The notes beneath the pieces are model-generated. The model worked only from the letters and a program-made list of their open reading frames with translations. It searched no databases and had not been told where the DNA came from. From Silene conica (lineage: Eukaryota > Streptophyta > Magnoliopsida > Caryophyllales > Caryophyllaceae), in assembly GCA_029255685.2 (NCBI GenBank), contig CM055311.2:54767048-54831047 (forward strand): a DNA stretch of 64,000 bases. Reading direction: 5' to 3'. Position numbers and translations under genes: made by a program. Within the stretch, counting starts at the first letter, position 1. Each line of letters begins with the position of its first letter. Positions 13,000 through 25,227 of the stretch are shown piece by piece.

Positions 13000-13420
13000 A
13001 AGTCCCCTTTTTAATAATAACAAGTCTTTCTAGAATCATGTCTAAATGTAATGTTCCTCAACATAATATCGTCAATCATAATATAAATCAACTTAGGGTT
13101 TCTCTAGTCAAACCATATCATTCAAGAACACAAAAGACAATGAATTACGACAAAGAGCAGGTCTAGACAAATTTTATTCTATAATAAAGAGCAGGCCTAG
13201 ACAAATTTTAATCTAGATCGCATTCTTTCCCTGTCAACATCATCGATGAGACATGAACCATAGAGCCAATGCACATTCACATTTAGACATTTCATAAAAT
13301 AGTTGGTTGGTATTGTTATTGCTATTGTGAAAGTCGAGAGCTAGTAATCAGATCTAACCGACTCAAAACTATAATTTTGTCATCACCGGAACGGCCGATA
13401 CATGAGTGTTAGGCCGGAAA
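13000..13420 (+). promoter_or_regulatory. Upstream region of the golgin gene, with a short duplication
   Basis: About 420 bp between the copia LTR and the golgin start codon must hold the core promoter and 5' UTR. I see no clear TATA box. A near-perfect duplication of about 30 bp (AAAGAGCAG-[T/C]-CTAGACAAA...) occurs at 13152-13181 and 13186-13215. The proximal promoter is therefore bounded upstream by a transposon LTR. Confidence 0.4.
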
Positions 13421-16400
13421 ATGGCGAGTTGGATCTCCTCAAAGCTGAAAGTCGCCGAAAACCTCCTCCAACAGGTTGTCGTTTCGTTAATTTAGCATAA
13501 TAAACCTGATTAATTGCAAAACCTGTCAATTCATCTAACGTATAAGCTGTGTTCTCATTTCCAGATCGACCAACAAGCGGCCGAGTCGCTTAGGCACGCC
13601 GATCGCAAACCGTCAGATGAATTGGATTTCGTGTCTTCCCCCAAATTGAGTACCACCGCGCCGCCATTGAAGGATCAATTAAAGAAGAAAGACTCGCCCA
13701 AGTTCAACACCGATTCTTCTTCTGCTGCTAAACTTGTGAGTCATGATATAACTAAGCTTCACATTGGTAAACAGAAATTGGAGTCGGATTCCAAGTCCAA
13801 GTCGCCGTCGTCGTTGCCATCGCCGTCTACGTCTACGTCTACTACTGTTAATGATACTGACTGGACTCAGCTTCTTAGCACCCCTACTAAAACAATTGGA
13901 CAGTCTTCGAGGAGAACTGGGGGAAACGTTGGAACTAAAGTCACTAACCCTCTAGGAAATGGGAGAAAACCCGGGGCTAAGACTAAAGCCGGCTTCATAA
14001 CTGCACCGGAGTCTAGGAAAGCCGTGGCTGAGGAGTCACGGGATGTGATTAGTCCAATTGTAGTTAAGAATGATCCGCAAGCTGTACGAAATAGTCAGAA
14101 TGTTTCCAACAACGGGAAAGGGGTTCTTGATGATGAACACAGAAGGCAATCTGCTTTAGCAGTGAGTAACCGCAATGTAGATGTTGTTGACTACGTCTCA
14201 GAAGCTCTGAAAAGGAGCTCTCTTGTGTCGGACTCTGGCTCTGATTCTGATTCTGGCTCTGGCTCCAGTTCTTCTTCTAACTCAGAGACTGAAAGGGAAC
14301 GAGAGGAAAGGATACAGGAAAGAAGGCAAATTTTGGCTGCTAAAGCTGCTGCTAAAGTATTCGAGGCTATAAAGGAGCAGGAGAATGTTGTGGCTCGCTT
14401 GGAGGGGGAGAAACAAAGCCTTGAAAGGATACTCGAAGAGCGGGCTAAGCAAGCTGAGCAGGAGGTCCACTAACTTATCTTCTCCATCCTATTCTGTTAT
14501 TCAATTGTGTTCTTTATACCTTTAACATTATAGCTTTCAATTTTAATGCAATGTTGAGCCATTTTTTGTTTAACCTTTGGTAAGCTTAGTTTTACTCCAA
14601 GCGAATACCTAAGCACATTTGGCCTTGTTACTCTGATCTCAGAGAGGTACATTTCGAATTTCGAATGAGAAATCATCTGTTTCTTGTATTCAGAATTTGA
14701 ATGTGAGAGCAGAAGTTAGGCAGGCCCACCGTGTGATACCCTAAGATTTAAAGAAAATATGACAACTAACTTAATTTCCTGCTTGCAAAATGCACTGTTA
14801 TGGTTATGGATTCTTTACCCTGTCTTCCCTAAGCGGGCCTACGGGGGTACATAAAATATTAAGATCTAAAGATATAGGCACTCTCATGGACTCATGGTTA
14901 CGGATTCTGTGAGTTTGTCAAGGAATAAGTTAGTAGATTTTTTGTGATTTTGTGAAAGAGTATTGGCTAGCTTGTCGCTTATTAAAGCTACCAAATTAAC
15001 TATTTCTAAGGCCTTACTCATATAGAGGGTAATATAAGTGGGAAGTAAGGGTCGAACCTTAGAGAAGGATGGCTTCACTGTTAAGTCTAAAATATGCAAA
15101 TTAAACTACAGAGGAAATTAACAACTACAATAAGTAGAGAAATGGAGGGTTTTTTGTTTGGTTTTGAAATAAACTAGATTCAAATAAAGGTAAAAACAAG
15201 ATTAAACTAAAACAATAAGATGAGGTTACAACAATTAGTGAGTAATACCTGGCATAATCTTCATAATAAAGATTGAAACTTTCTCAAACAAAAAGCAATT
15301 TACTTTGAATTGGCATACTTAAATTGCCCTAATCATTAACATCTCATGCAAAGCACATGAATTTAATTTAATGAAAGAATATAAGATCAAAACTTGGGAA
15401 ATAGGGGGAAAGATGACCAGCCCTTAAACAAGCGTTCAGTCCTTGTTCACATATGTATCCCTAACCAAATCCTTATATCCGTATCATCCATTTCAATGAG
15501 AATAAAGAATTGTCACAATTATCAATAACATCAATAATAGCAACTAATGCTAAAGATTGACCCAATTTCTCTCTACTCAACAAGGAGGATCAAAATCAGA
15601 GAGAAATTCAAACACATATAAAAATAAGAACAAGGGAATTCATAATAAACGAAGTTGAGCAATTGAAACTGGTCTTACAAAGAAACTATCACGGAGATTG
15701 AAAGATTACACCAAGTTTTGAAGATAGCTCTCCATAAGCAAGATAATACAAACTGTAAAAAGTCTCTCCAACAATTAATTAAGCATAAGATGCTTGATCT
15801 AATCTAGAGGTCCTAAATTAGGGTAAGGAAAGAAAAGTTGGATTTTCGGGGGAAAAGGCAGGACAAAACAGAGGCAAAGCATAGGCAGCATTACGAAGGG
15901 CAGGGTGCACCATTGGGCCCATAATGTGCGAGAGCCATACCTCCCTCGTTTCTTATCCAAATGAGGCGCATGCCATGTTGTTGGAAAGCTAAGAACATAA
16001 TCTTTCACCTCCAATTGGCCTTTGCATCAATTAAAGCTCTAAGCTTGAGATATGCCGTTTTGAAGTGGACCCTTGTAAAACCGAGACTTCAGTTCTTAAT
16101 TTTGTTCTTGTATTTTGCATGCCAAGGCTTCAAACTAGATTATCCCATGACTCATGCTTGGACCTTATAATGACTTGAGTGATGGCTTTCGTATCGGTAC
16201 ATGTTGACCATTGACATTGACTCTTATTGACTTTGGTTACCTTCCATGGTTTCTCTCCAAAACCGTCACCAATTCCAAGTAAATCATCTCCGACTTCCTA
16301 CGAAACACACTCTCATCATCTAATAAGTAAATCCTCATTATTACACACTTCAAACTCGATCATGGTATAGCCACTAATAGCACACCAAAACCGTCATATT

Positions 16401-19400
16401 ACTCCTCAAAAGTGTGTAAATAACGCTCATAAACCCATAGAAATATCACCTTATCAAGTATCTGTGACATTTATGTGTGAATTGGAATATTATATGTCTT
16501 ATTTGTTGTGGAGCTATTTCCTTGTTGTAGTCACATATTTGACACACAACATTCACCCACTCAAATTAATACGGACACTGACCGAAATTCAAAATATTGG
16601 AGATCATATATCAGATCCAACATGAATGAGACACTATGTTCAATGAAAGGGTCTCAACAAGTGTTTACAAGATTGAGGACACAGTGCCAATGAAGTAACA
16701 GGGCGAATACAATGTTTTCTTCTTTTTTTCTGTAGATGTTTAAGGAAGGTGAGATATCCTTCGTAGTAGAGTGAGTATATTTCTCCTACTTGTAGTCTTG
16801 TAGAGAGGCATGCTTAAGTTTTCAAGTTGCATTTTTGGTGCCAGTTTAGTCTGTCATAGATTTTTAAAAAATCACTTCATTGTCTAATTTAGTGCATCAT
16901 TTTTTTTTAAGAAAAAAGCCCTCTTTCTGGGATAAGTGATAGCATTGCTTTTTAGTGAATTCCGTTGGTCAGAAGGTGAAGGTATTGTCCAGAGAGGAGA
17001 CACCTTGCTGAAGACCATCTTCGCTAATATGTGAAGGAACGCCTTGGCCTAGGCAGTTGGACTTGGGCAGCTAAAAAACTTGCATATGTGTACTATGCTC
17101 TGTTGGTCACGATTTTGATCCCTTGCTGAATATCTTTGTAATGCTTTAATGTCAGGCCTCAAAACTTCAATCAACAATGATTGAGACAATGGAAGCTGCT
17201 GATTTAGAGAAGCAGAAGCATAATCATACTAGGATGGAAGTCCTAGCACGATTGGCTAAACTTGAGGTACTATAAACAAAATGCTTGTTATCCCTTCTTC
17301 AGCTCTTGTTCATTTATCTTTGTTCTTTTGTTGGTTAGAGAGTGAGTGTTGACAATATTTCAGCAGTTTATTCAATTCTATTGTTGGTGTGATGTATTTT
17401 ATGTGGATTTCCAAACTAACCCCCTTGAAGGAATTCGCAGGAAAGGAACGGGGGGAGAAGGAAATGGGACAATTTCTTTTGTTTGGTTAGCAAATTATGT
17501 TGAAGGGATATGGAAGGGAGGGAATGCCAAATTAAAATCCTTCTAATATAGGAAAGACTTGCATGGAAACATTATCGCTGCACTCCCTTTCCCCAACCCT
17601 CCCCTTCATCTCCTCCTACTATTGTATCAAAGCAAACCCTTCTATTCTAGTAAAGGCAATTAACTTTCCAGCACTTTCAATATCTGCCTGAACTATATCT
17701 GTGAAATTAGGCATGCTGATTACTAATACAAGCATCTACTGTGAAGAGAAACTGAAATGGAATGTATCCAAATGCTGAATTTTTCTATGTAAAGGGTTTG
17801 TAGAATTCCATGCACCAGTAGTAACACGATTTACACGTGTTAAATACCGATTCTTTCTATGTAAAGAGTTTGTATAATTTCACACACCACTAGTAACACC
17901 AATTACACATATGAGGCCAAACATGTTTGAAAGGGGGAGGGGCTGATGCACAAATTAAGGTCTAGAATAGGAACGAAAAGCATAATATTATTATGTTCTT
18001 AATGAGCTGTAGACTTTATCTCTATAGGCATTCCCAATTTATTTGTTGGTCCGCGACTGCTTCTGGATCTCAAATCGCTTCAAATTATGACTTCTATTGA
18101 TATTCTTAAACCTTTGTTGGTGGCTGTTACTTTCTCTGATTGATGCTGGTATATCTTGCAGACTGCTAATGCCGATCTCGCTAAATCTCTCGCTAATGCA
18201 CAGTGGAATCTTGAAATGGAGGTATGATCATGATTGTAAGGTCTATTGCTGTTTCTCTTATAATGCCATTTTTACACCAGATAATATTCGTAGCAACTGC
18301 CAATATTTTTCAACTTTGTATATTGTTTGGGCGGTTTGGCAATATGACAACAAACCCCTAGTCCAAAAATGATCTATGGTAAGCTAACACCAACATAAAA
18401 TGTCGTATTAAACCATCAAATTGAGGCAAGAACACGATGGAAGTGGAGAGAAATGAAACCGTAATAGTAGAATGAAGCAAGATTGTCAATTAAAAAAGTT
18501 TGAACTGTGAAAAGATGACAAAAGCATACATAAAATTGAGGAAAAGCTTATAGATGAGAGCTAAAAAGAGATTCTCATGGGAGATAAGTGATAAAAGTCA
18601 AGAGTAAAAGGACCATCTCCATCCTTTGTGACTTAGACTCGGTTGGAACTTGGAATTATTAACATGAGGTATGTTCAATTGTCAAACATGGCTATTTGAT
18701 GTAATTCTTGTGTTTTCTCGGTTTACAATGAAATATTTAAGTGTCATATCCATGTTAGAGAGTTAGGTGTCATACACGAGTAAACAATTTGACAAGCAAA
18801 GTCAACTTTGAGTATTTGAATATTAATTCCTCTAAGTATACTAGAGATAGAGTGTACAATTTGTCATGTTTGATTGAAGGAAACAACTATTTTCATATTC
18901 AGTTTAAATAAGTTGCAAAATATCGGTCAAAATTGATATATTCACCACTAGTGTCAAATGGGACAAATTTGGAAGGAGGGAGCATAAAACGCTATAAAAG
19001 ATAGCAAACAAGAAATTTAAATATAAAAACGGTTTAAAACTATCAAAAGCAAAAACAATAGAAAGGTAAAACGAATTACTTTAGACAAAAAAAACCATCA
19101 TCACTTGAATTTTTCTCTTGCAGTATGCAGTATGCCCTCTATAATGACATTCCTCAATCCCAAATTCCCAAGTGAACCCATATTGCTTCTAATTACCTTG
19201 CCCTTATTTTTGTGGGTCTTCCTATTACCCTCAGAACCTTCTTATTTCCCAACTCCTCAAGCCTCCTAACTACTTGTTATTATTGCATCACTTAGTCTTA
19301 GCTGAAATGACCACACCATGTAAGGAAATTCTTCGACATCTTGTCTCCAGTATATGCATTTTGCACTATGTACTTCCCCTTGATTACCTCATTTGTCTAT

Positions 19401-22400
19401 TGATCATTTCTTGTATGACCACACATTCATCATATTAGATGCCTCTGTTTCTCTTTTATTTTGTAACTTAACCTCGCTTTATGGCCTAACAATCAGTGCC
19501 AAAAGACTATTTTCTTCACTTCTATCTTTAGGCCTGTTGAATCACATCAACAATTGGTGTCAAATGAATTTTAGTAATAAAAATGATGGAGCTGAAACCC
19601 TTGTATGTAATCTTGAAAACCCAGATTCATCAAGAGAGGGAAGTACCTGGGGAATGATTTACTCCTCCCTCCATTTCAAAATATATGTTGTTTACGGAAA
19701 AAGGTACAAGAATTAAGGTAATGGATGATGCTGTAGTAAATAATTAAAATTACTCATAGATACTCTCAGCACTAGTGACCCCATTAATTTCACATTTGAA
19801 TGATAATATCTTTTTAGAGTTTCTGGAGATAGTAGAGAAAATATCTAGAGAAATGAGAATGATATATATAATGAAATAATATTATTCTTGGAAAAACAAA
19901 ATATATTTTGGACTTTGGAATAGAAGGAGTGTTTTCTTTTTAATTTTTACTTATCCCATTAATTTGCTTCAAATAGGTCAACAATGTAGCAGAACTTCGG
20001 CGGCTAGTTGATGCCAAAGAACTTAGCCATGAAGGTATATATTACTCTGTAGTAGTTGATGTCGTTTCTGCATGGTCTGGTGCCGTGCACAATTGTTTCC
20101 CACTACCATTTTCCTTGGCTCTTGGTACTTCTAATTTATTGGTCTAGTAAAATGTTATGTTACATTGATGCTTGGCGATTAAAAAAGTTTAGCAGACATG
20201 GTGGTTATGGTTTGTCAGAGACTAGCAGAAACATTCTATATAAATAATGCATGAGTGTGTAGATGTGCATATTTTCGTAAATTTTAGGGCTAATTAAATC
20301 ACCAGAGGCATAACAAAGGGTAGATACTTCTCTTGCGGTTGTGGATCCGACCATCTGTTGATTTTTATTGCGTTGGTCCATTGTTGAATTTCACTCTTCA
20401 ACTGTTCCGTAGGAGTTACAGTATACGCTGAGCGAATTTTTTTCCCTTTGCATATATTCTGTTGTGTATTTTAATGCTCCTAAAGAATTTTCATCTTGTA
20501 AAGTTGAGAATTATGTTATTCTTGTGAGTTTTGTTATGTGTGTTAATAAGGAAATAAGGATGAGTTACACTTGGGGGAATGTCTGCATTCACTAAGAGAG
20601 AAATTTTTTGATGTGCTGGGAGTGTTTTTTTTATATCCTTACTGAAGCTCTTAAGAACTCTAAGAGTGAAATTTCCCGATTTTCTTAGTTTGTATCAACC
20701 AGTCAAGTGTTTAAAGGCACCATTCAAAATTTATTACACAAAAAGGATGCGCATAACTGGCAATCTCTCTTTGTCCAATCTACCCGATGGCTCAATCTCA
20801 ACTCGTGCTTTTGATCTAAGCAATAGCTCACTTTCAATCATTTGATTTCAGGTAGTGGGTGATAGGTTTCTATATCTAAAGAGGATTATTGTTGGAGTTG
20901 GTAGTTTGTGATTTTGTCCACCATGGTTGCATATATACAGTGGTTCTTCAATCTCCAGCCGCGATTATAGGAGGTTTTATGTGGTTTAAAAGTGCAGCAT
21001 ATGTGTTCAAGTGTATTACCGGTAGTGGGAACTTGGAGGAGGAAGTAAAATGTTGGGGAAATGTCGGAAATTTATTTTGTTGATTCTTTCATTGTATCCT
21101 TGTCTTTCTGTAATGCCTTTTTCTTCTCATTAATGATAAAGTTATTTATTTTCAAAATGTTTGAGGTAATCCATAAGCTGGCTTGCTCACTTTCTGATTT
21201 GTTTTGTGCTTGCCTCCTTTTCGGATAAGTGGATATAGGGTTGTCCCCTTCTCTCCCTCTATAGATACTTTTTTTCCTTCTTTTAATTACATGGTCGCGA
21301 TTTAATTCTTGGCCTGTTTTGTCAGAGTTAATGAGCATACACCTGTGACACTAGTGGATCCTTTCTATCCACTGTTTATTTTGTTTCATGTATCCTACGT
21401 CAAATTCCTTTAAAACCAAACATTCTTGTGTTTGTGCTTTTACAGAGTTGAAGAGACGAATTTATACAGCTCATCAAACAAGGACATCTTTGACTAGTGT
21501 AAGTCTAAGAGTTTGTTGAATATTTGTTAGTTGCTACTAGGGGTGGCCACGGGCCTGGTCGACCCTGAACCGGCCCTTGCGGAGTGGTGGGATGGCTAGG
21601 TCGGACTGGTTCCAGGGATGGCTGGGCTGACCCCTGAACTGGCCCTTGCGCGGGTTAAGAGAGATGGGCCCACGGTTTGGTCCAATTTTCTTTTTTAATA
21701 TATTTTTGTGTCCCCAAAAACCAGGCCATAAGGTGGGTCAGGCTCAGGTTAATAAAATGAACCCTGCCCCGGTCCAAGTGATCAATGGGCCAGCTGGGGT
21801 TTAGCGGCGGGTTGGCCGGGCCTTGCGAATTGTAATAGAGGCCCTAATGAACGGGTCGGGTGGGGCCGACCCTGCAAATTGCCACCTCTAGTTGCTACAT
21901 TGCTAAAGCAGAGGGTTTCATGGAGATTCTGATAAGATTGTCCATTTATGCAGTCACTCGCTTTTTGTGAACTTTTTTGTTTCGTTGCAGCTCATGCCTT
22001 ACAAGGGCTTTGAGTTAGAGAGGGAGATGCTCGAGGGTGAAGTTTCTTTTATGACAGAGAAAACTGCACAATTACAAGAAAAAGTGAGATTATCTCTAAC
22101 TCGGTCTCCCTAGAGTTTCGGTGGCAGTTAAATTTTCTCGTTGTCCATCTATGAATTAAATTTGTCTTTGCCTCCTTTGTGTATGGCTCAGAACTCAGGT
22201 AATCCAATAAAAAATTAGAAATGTGGTATTGATGAAAATTAGGAATGTGGTATTAAATTGTCTTTGCCAAAATGTCATATAAATTTGATGAAAATTACCA
22301 AGAACTCGTATGCTGCATTTGCATTGATGTCATTTCGATAAAGATGAAGCTTTTAGTGCTGCTAACACATAAGCACGGGCTAACTATATCAGGAATCACT

Positions 22401-24133
22401 GTAACTAGTAAGTTGCCATTGTGGTATTTCTTTGGTAATTATTGTTAACTTGTTGAATAAGTAAAGCAGACAAAATTGGTACGATGACTGTGTCTGAACT
22501 TTTCCTTATGTTGAGAAAGACTTGAGGATTGCAATAAGTGTTACTATTTGGAATCCTTTGTAGGCGACAAAGCTGGAAATGGACATAGACGTGATACTGA
22601 AGGAAATGGAAAGTCCCACTGAAGTAGAAGTTGAGCTGAAACGCAGGCTTCATCAATTGACAGATCATCTTATTCAGAAACAAACACAGGTATCTATTAA
22701 TTTTCATTAGTTCAGCCTTAACGACACATCTGGCATTGATGTAATGTTTTTTAGGTAAGGACCCGACATCTTTCATCAACTCTATAATATTAGTTAATCT
22801 CCTTAATTTCGGTTCCTATAGAGCTAATTAAGTTCTTATATTGAAATCTTTCCTTTTTGTGTATTATTTGTATGACATATTATTCTCCACCTTAATTTCT
22901 ATTGAAACATGGTTAGGGAGTATAAGATAATAGGAGTCCATCTGCCTATGTCAACTTCTGCTATGCTGTCAGTAACGCTTACACAACTGAGTCCCTGCCC
23001 TCTTTAGTAACATATTTCAGCTTGCTGCATCTCTATATTACTGAAATTCAGGTCTAATTTGCCAAATACTCCATAAAAGTCTTAACCCGCATTTTGTCTA
23101 TTTGAATGTAGTGGTAAGAATCTCATACGTTCAGCCTTTTCGAATTTGTTGCAATATTATCCCGTCAAACAGTGGTTTACTTGTGTTAGTGGTTGTTGTA
23201 TGTGATTTTTTTGTCTGCGAAGGTCATATTAGTGAATGACCATACTTATTGCACATGTAGGTGTAAGGTTGCGCAAGAATTTCCTCCCTCTTATAAGTTA
23301 GAAACTTTCAAAGAATAGGAGGGCGTAGATGTATGTATGCACACAGCACACACATTCTAACCTTTTAGATGTGAAAATTTGTTCTGAAATTACTTCGAAA
23401 AGAATCTTTTCATTCTCATATGGAATATAAACCTTTACATGCTCCAAACATTCTAGAGTCAGAACTGTGCCCCTAACCCTTATACACCTGGATTCAAAGA
23501 TATGAAGTCAGCTGTGAGTCATACAATCATACACAAGTCCTGGTAGCATAAATTGTGACATGGTTGAGCCGTTGAGGACGTGTATCCAACTTTTACTGTA
23601 TTTTTTGTGTTTTGCCAGGTTGAAGCACTTTCTTCAGAAAAAGCAACACTTCTTTTTAGAATCGAGGTTCATTCATTATCTCAATATTTTAAAATTCACA
23701 ACACAACTCTTAGCTTATACTCCGTATATGATTGATTAGTCTTATACCTTCAAAACAAAATTTTCAGGCTGTTTTGAGATTACTTGACGAAAATAAATCT
23801 CAAATTAATGGGGGTTATATTTCTGGTGGTTCACGAGAAAATGTAGGAGAAACATATGAATCTAACGGTGCTAAGCTACGTATGTTGGAACACAAAATTC
23901 AATCAGGAAAGCAGCATCTGGGCTCACTAATCAGGCAGTTGGATGTAGTATTTTATGCAGGTGCCCAGTTTTTAGCAAGGAACCCAGCAGCAAAGATATG
24001 GTCCTTGGTTTACCTCGTTTGCCTACATTTATGGGTTCTCTATATTGTTTTTTCTCATTCACAGTCAGCTGAAAACTCAATTTCCAGTTCTGTTGTTTCA
24101 CTAGAGAACATCAACAACAATATTGGTGGATGA
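13421..24133 (+). CDS. GC2: Golgin candidate 2 (golgin-84-like Golgi tether), 10 exons
   Basis: Coding exons read from the sequence are 13421-13474, 13565-14464, 17156-17266, 18162-18221, 19977-20034, 21446-21498, 21991-22083, 22564-22689, 23619-23666 and 23768-24133. All introns are GT-AG and phases agree, giving 1869 nt or 622 residues, close to the length I recall for the Arabidopsis homologue. The N-terminus MASWISSKLKVAENLLQQ is typical of plant golgin-84 homologues. Residues 19-270 are Ser/Lys-rich with an acidic SDSGSDSDSGSGSSSSS stretch; residues 270-560 form coiled coil; a single C-terminal membrane helix lies at about 578-596 (IWSLVYLVCLHLWVLYIVF). Golgin-84 proteins are tail-anchored Golgi tethers that organise the stack and capture vesicles. 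The exon 2 donor (GTCCAC) is weak, so that junction is the least sure. The gene is stretched to 10.7 kb by transposon-filled introns. Confidence 0.88.
14964..16456 (-). mobile_element. Solo LTR in intron 2 of the golgin gene
   Basis: The segment starts TGGCTAGC and ends CTTATCA on the plus strand (TGATAAGG...GCTAGCCA read on the minus strand). It is flanked by the 5-bp target duplication AGTAT (14959-14963 and 16457-16461). It is 1493 bp with no coding region. A GGAAGTAAGGGTCGAACC block near one end resembles the equivalent block of the Athila/Tat-type LTRs at 43590 and 50399. It lies antisense to the host gene. Confidence 0.8.
17783..17912. repeat. Imperfect tandem duplication in golgin intron 3
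   Basis: Two adjacent blocks of about 70 bp, each beginning TTCTATGTAAAG and continuing through a CACCA-GTAGTAACAC motif, differ by scattered substitutions. No known family recognised. Confidence 0.6.
19665..19929. mobile_element. Probable Stowaway-like MITE in golgin intron 4
   Basis: The left end CTCCCTCCATTTCAAAATAT and the inverted right end (CTCCTTCTATTCCAAA...AAATATATTTTG) are imperfect inverted repeats about 265 bp apart. A TA lies close to the left end, but the right-hand TA is not preserved. Probably an old copy. Confidence 0.5.
21538..21890. mobile_element. Non-autonomous hAT MITE in golgin intron 6
   Basis: A 353-bp GC-rich element with inverted ends TAGGGGTGGCCA / TAGAGGTGGCAA, flanked by the perfect 8-bp duplication GTTGCTAC (21530-21537 and 21891-21898). 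The 8-bp duplication and TAG-GGTGGC ends are diagnostic of hAT elements. The interior is rich in GGGCC and CCGGCC words and has no coding region. Confidence 0.92.
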
Positions 24134-24564
24134 TTCATATGCAACGAACCTAATTTTATCCGACAAAATGTTTCTATCACCAATACCCCACTCTTGACTT
24201 AGACCGATAATTTTTCGAATATTTTTGATGATGTATGCTGCTTGTCTAGACGTCTCATATCATCTACAATACGTAGTAGTCGTAGTAGAGCTTTCCTTGG
24301 ATATTGTTAAAAGAAACAAAGTTATATGAATACTACAACTACAATAACATGATTGCTCGTGAGTACAAAACTCAAATTTAGGAGTATGTATAGGATTTAA
24401 TCTATTTACCAAACTCAACTACAATTAAGGGAGTCTCCCCGAGCATCTCAAATGTGGAGAGAATGAGACTCTCGTCGTAATTTATCCATGTTCAAGGACA
24501 ACAAGGAAGCTATTGTACTGCCGACATTAAGGAATTAAGTTCATCAACATGCATGCACCAAGAC
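24134..24564. other. Downstream region of the golgin gene
   Basis: Presumed 3' UTR and spacer, AT-rich. No gene, no clear repeat and no definite poly(A) signal could be singled out. It ends at the target duplication of the hAT MITE. Confidence 0.4.
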
Positions 24565-25219
24565 TAGACCTGATCATGGGCCGGGCTGGGCCGGGTTTGG
24601 GTAGGCCCGTGTTAAATAAACGGCCCAACTACACGGGCCGGGGCGGGCCGGGCCAAAACGATGGGCCAATTTTCTTGGCGCAAGCCCGCAATTGTTCGGG
24701 CTATAACGGGCCTCGGGCCAAAATGGGCCAAAACGGGCCAAAATAATATAATACGAAACAATCGACAAAATCGATATGTGAACAAACTATTAGCAATGAA
24801 ATAAAATTTTGAAGTGTTAGGTATTTGACTTCGACTCTTTTGGTAGGAGAACCATCCATAGTACCATACATAATTTATTAGTTGACAAACAATGAATAGT
24901 ATTAAGTAAAGGTGTACGATAAAAATATAAAAATATCTTTGAAATTGATAATTCGATGCATTAGTGATATTAGATTATTAGTATGATGTGATATACGATT
25001 CCAACTTTTGAATTTTTTTCTTTTTAAAAAAGTAATTTCGGGTCGGGCCGGGCCAAAAATCGGGTCTTTAGGTTGGCCCAAACCCGACCCTATATTTATA
25101 TCGGGCTTATTTTGGGCCGGGCCACGGGCTTTTTGGGCCAAACTATTAGGCCCAAACCCGAGAAAAAATCGGGCTGGGCCGGGTCGGGCCATCGGGCCTG
25201 GGCCATTTGATCAGCTCTA
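24565..25219. mobile_element. Non-autonomous hAT element rich in GGGCC
   Basis: A 655-bp element with inverted ends TAGACCTGATCATGG / TAGAGCTGATCAAATGG, flanked by the perfect 8-bp duplication ACCAAGAC (24557-24564 and 25220-25227). Both subterminal zones consist of repeated GGGCCGGG/GGCCCAAA words; the middle is AT-rich. No transposase frame. It is a different family from the intron 6 hAT MITE. Confidence 0.93.
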
Positions 25220-25227
25220 ACCAAGAC

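Noticed and set aside
24549-25220. Pro/Gly/Arg-rich frames on both strands
   Set aside because: They are translations of GGGCC words of the hAT element.
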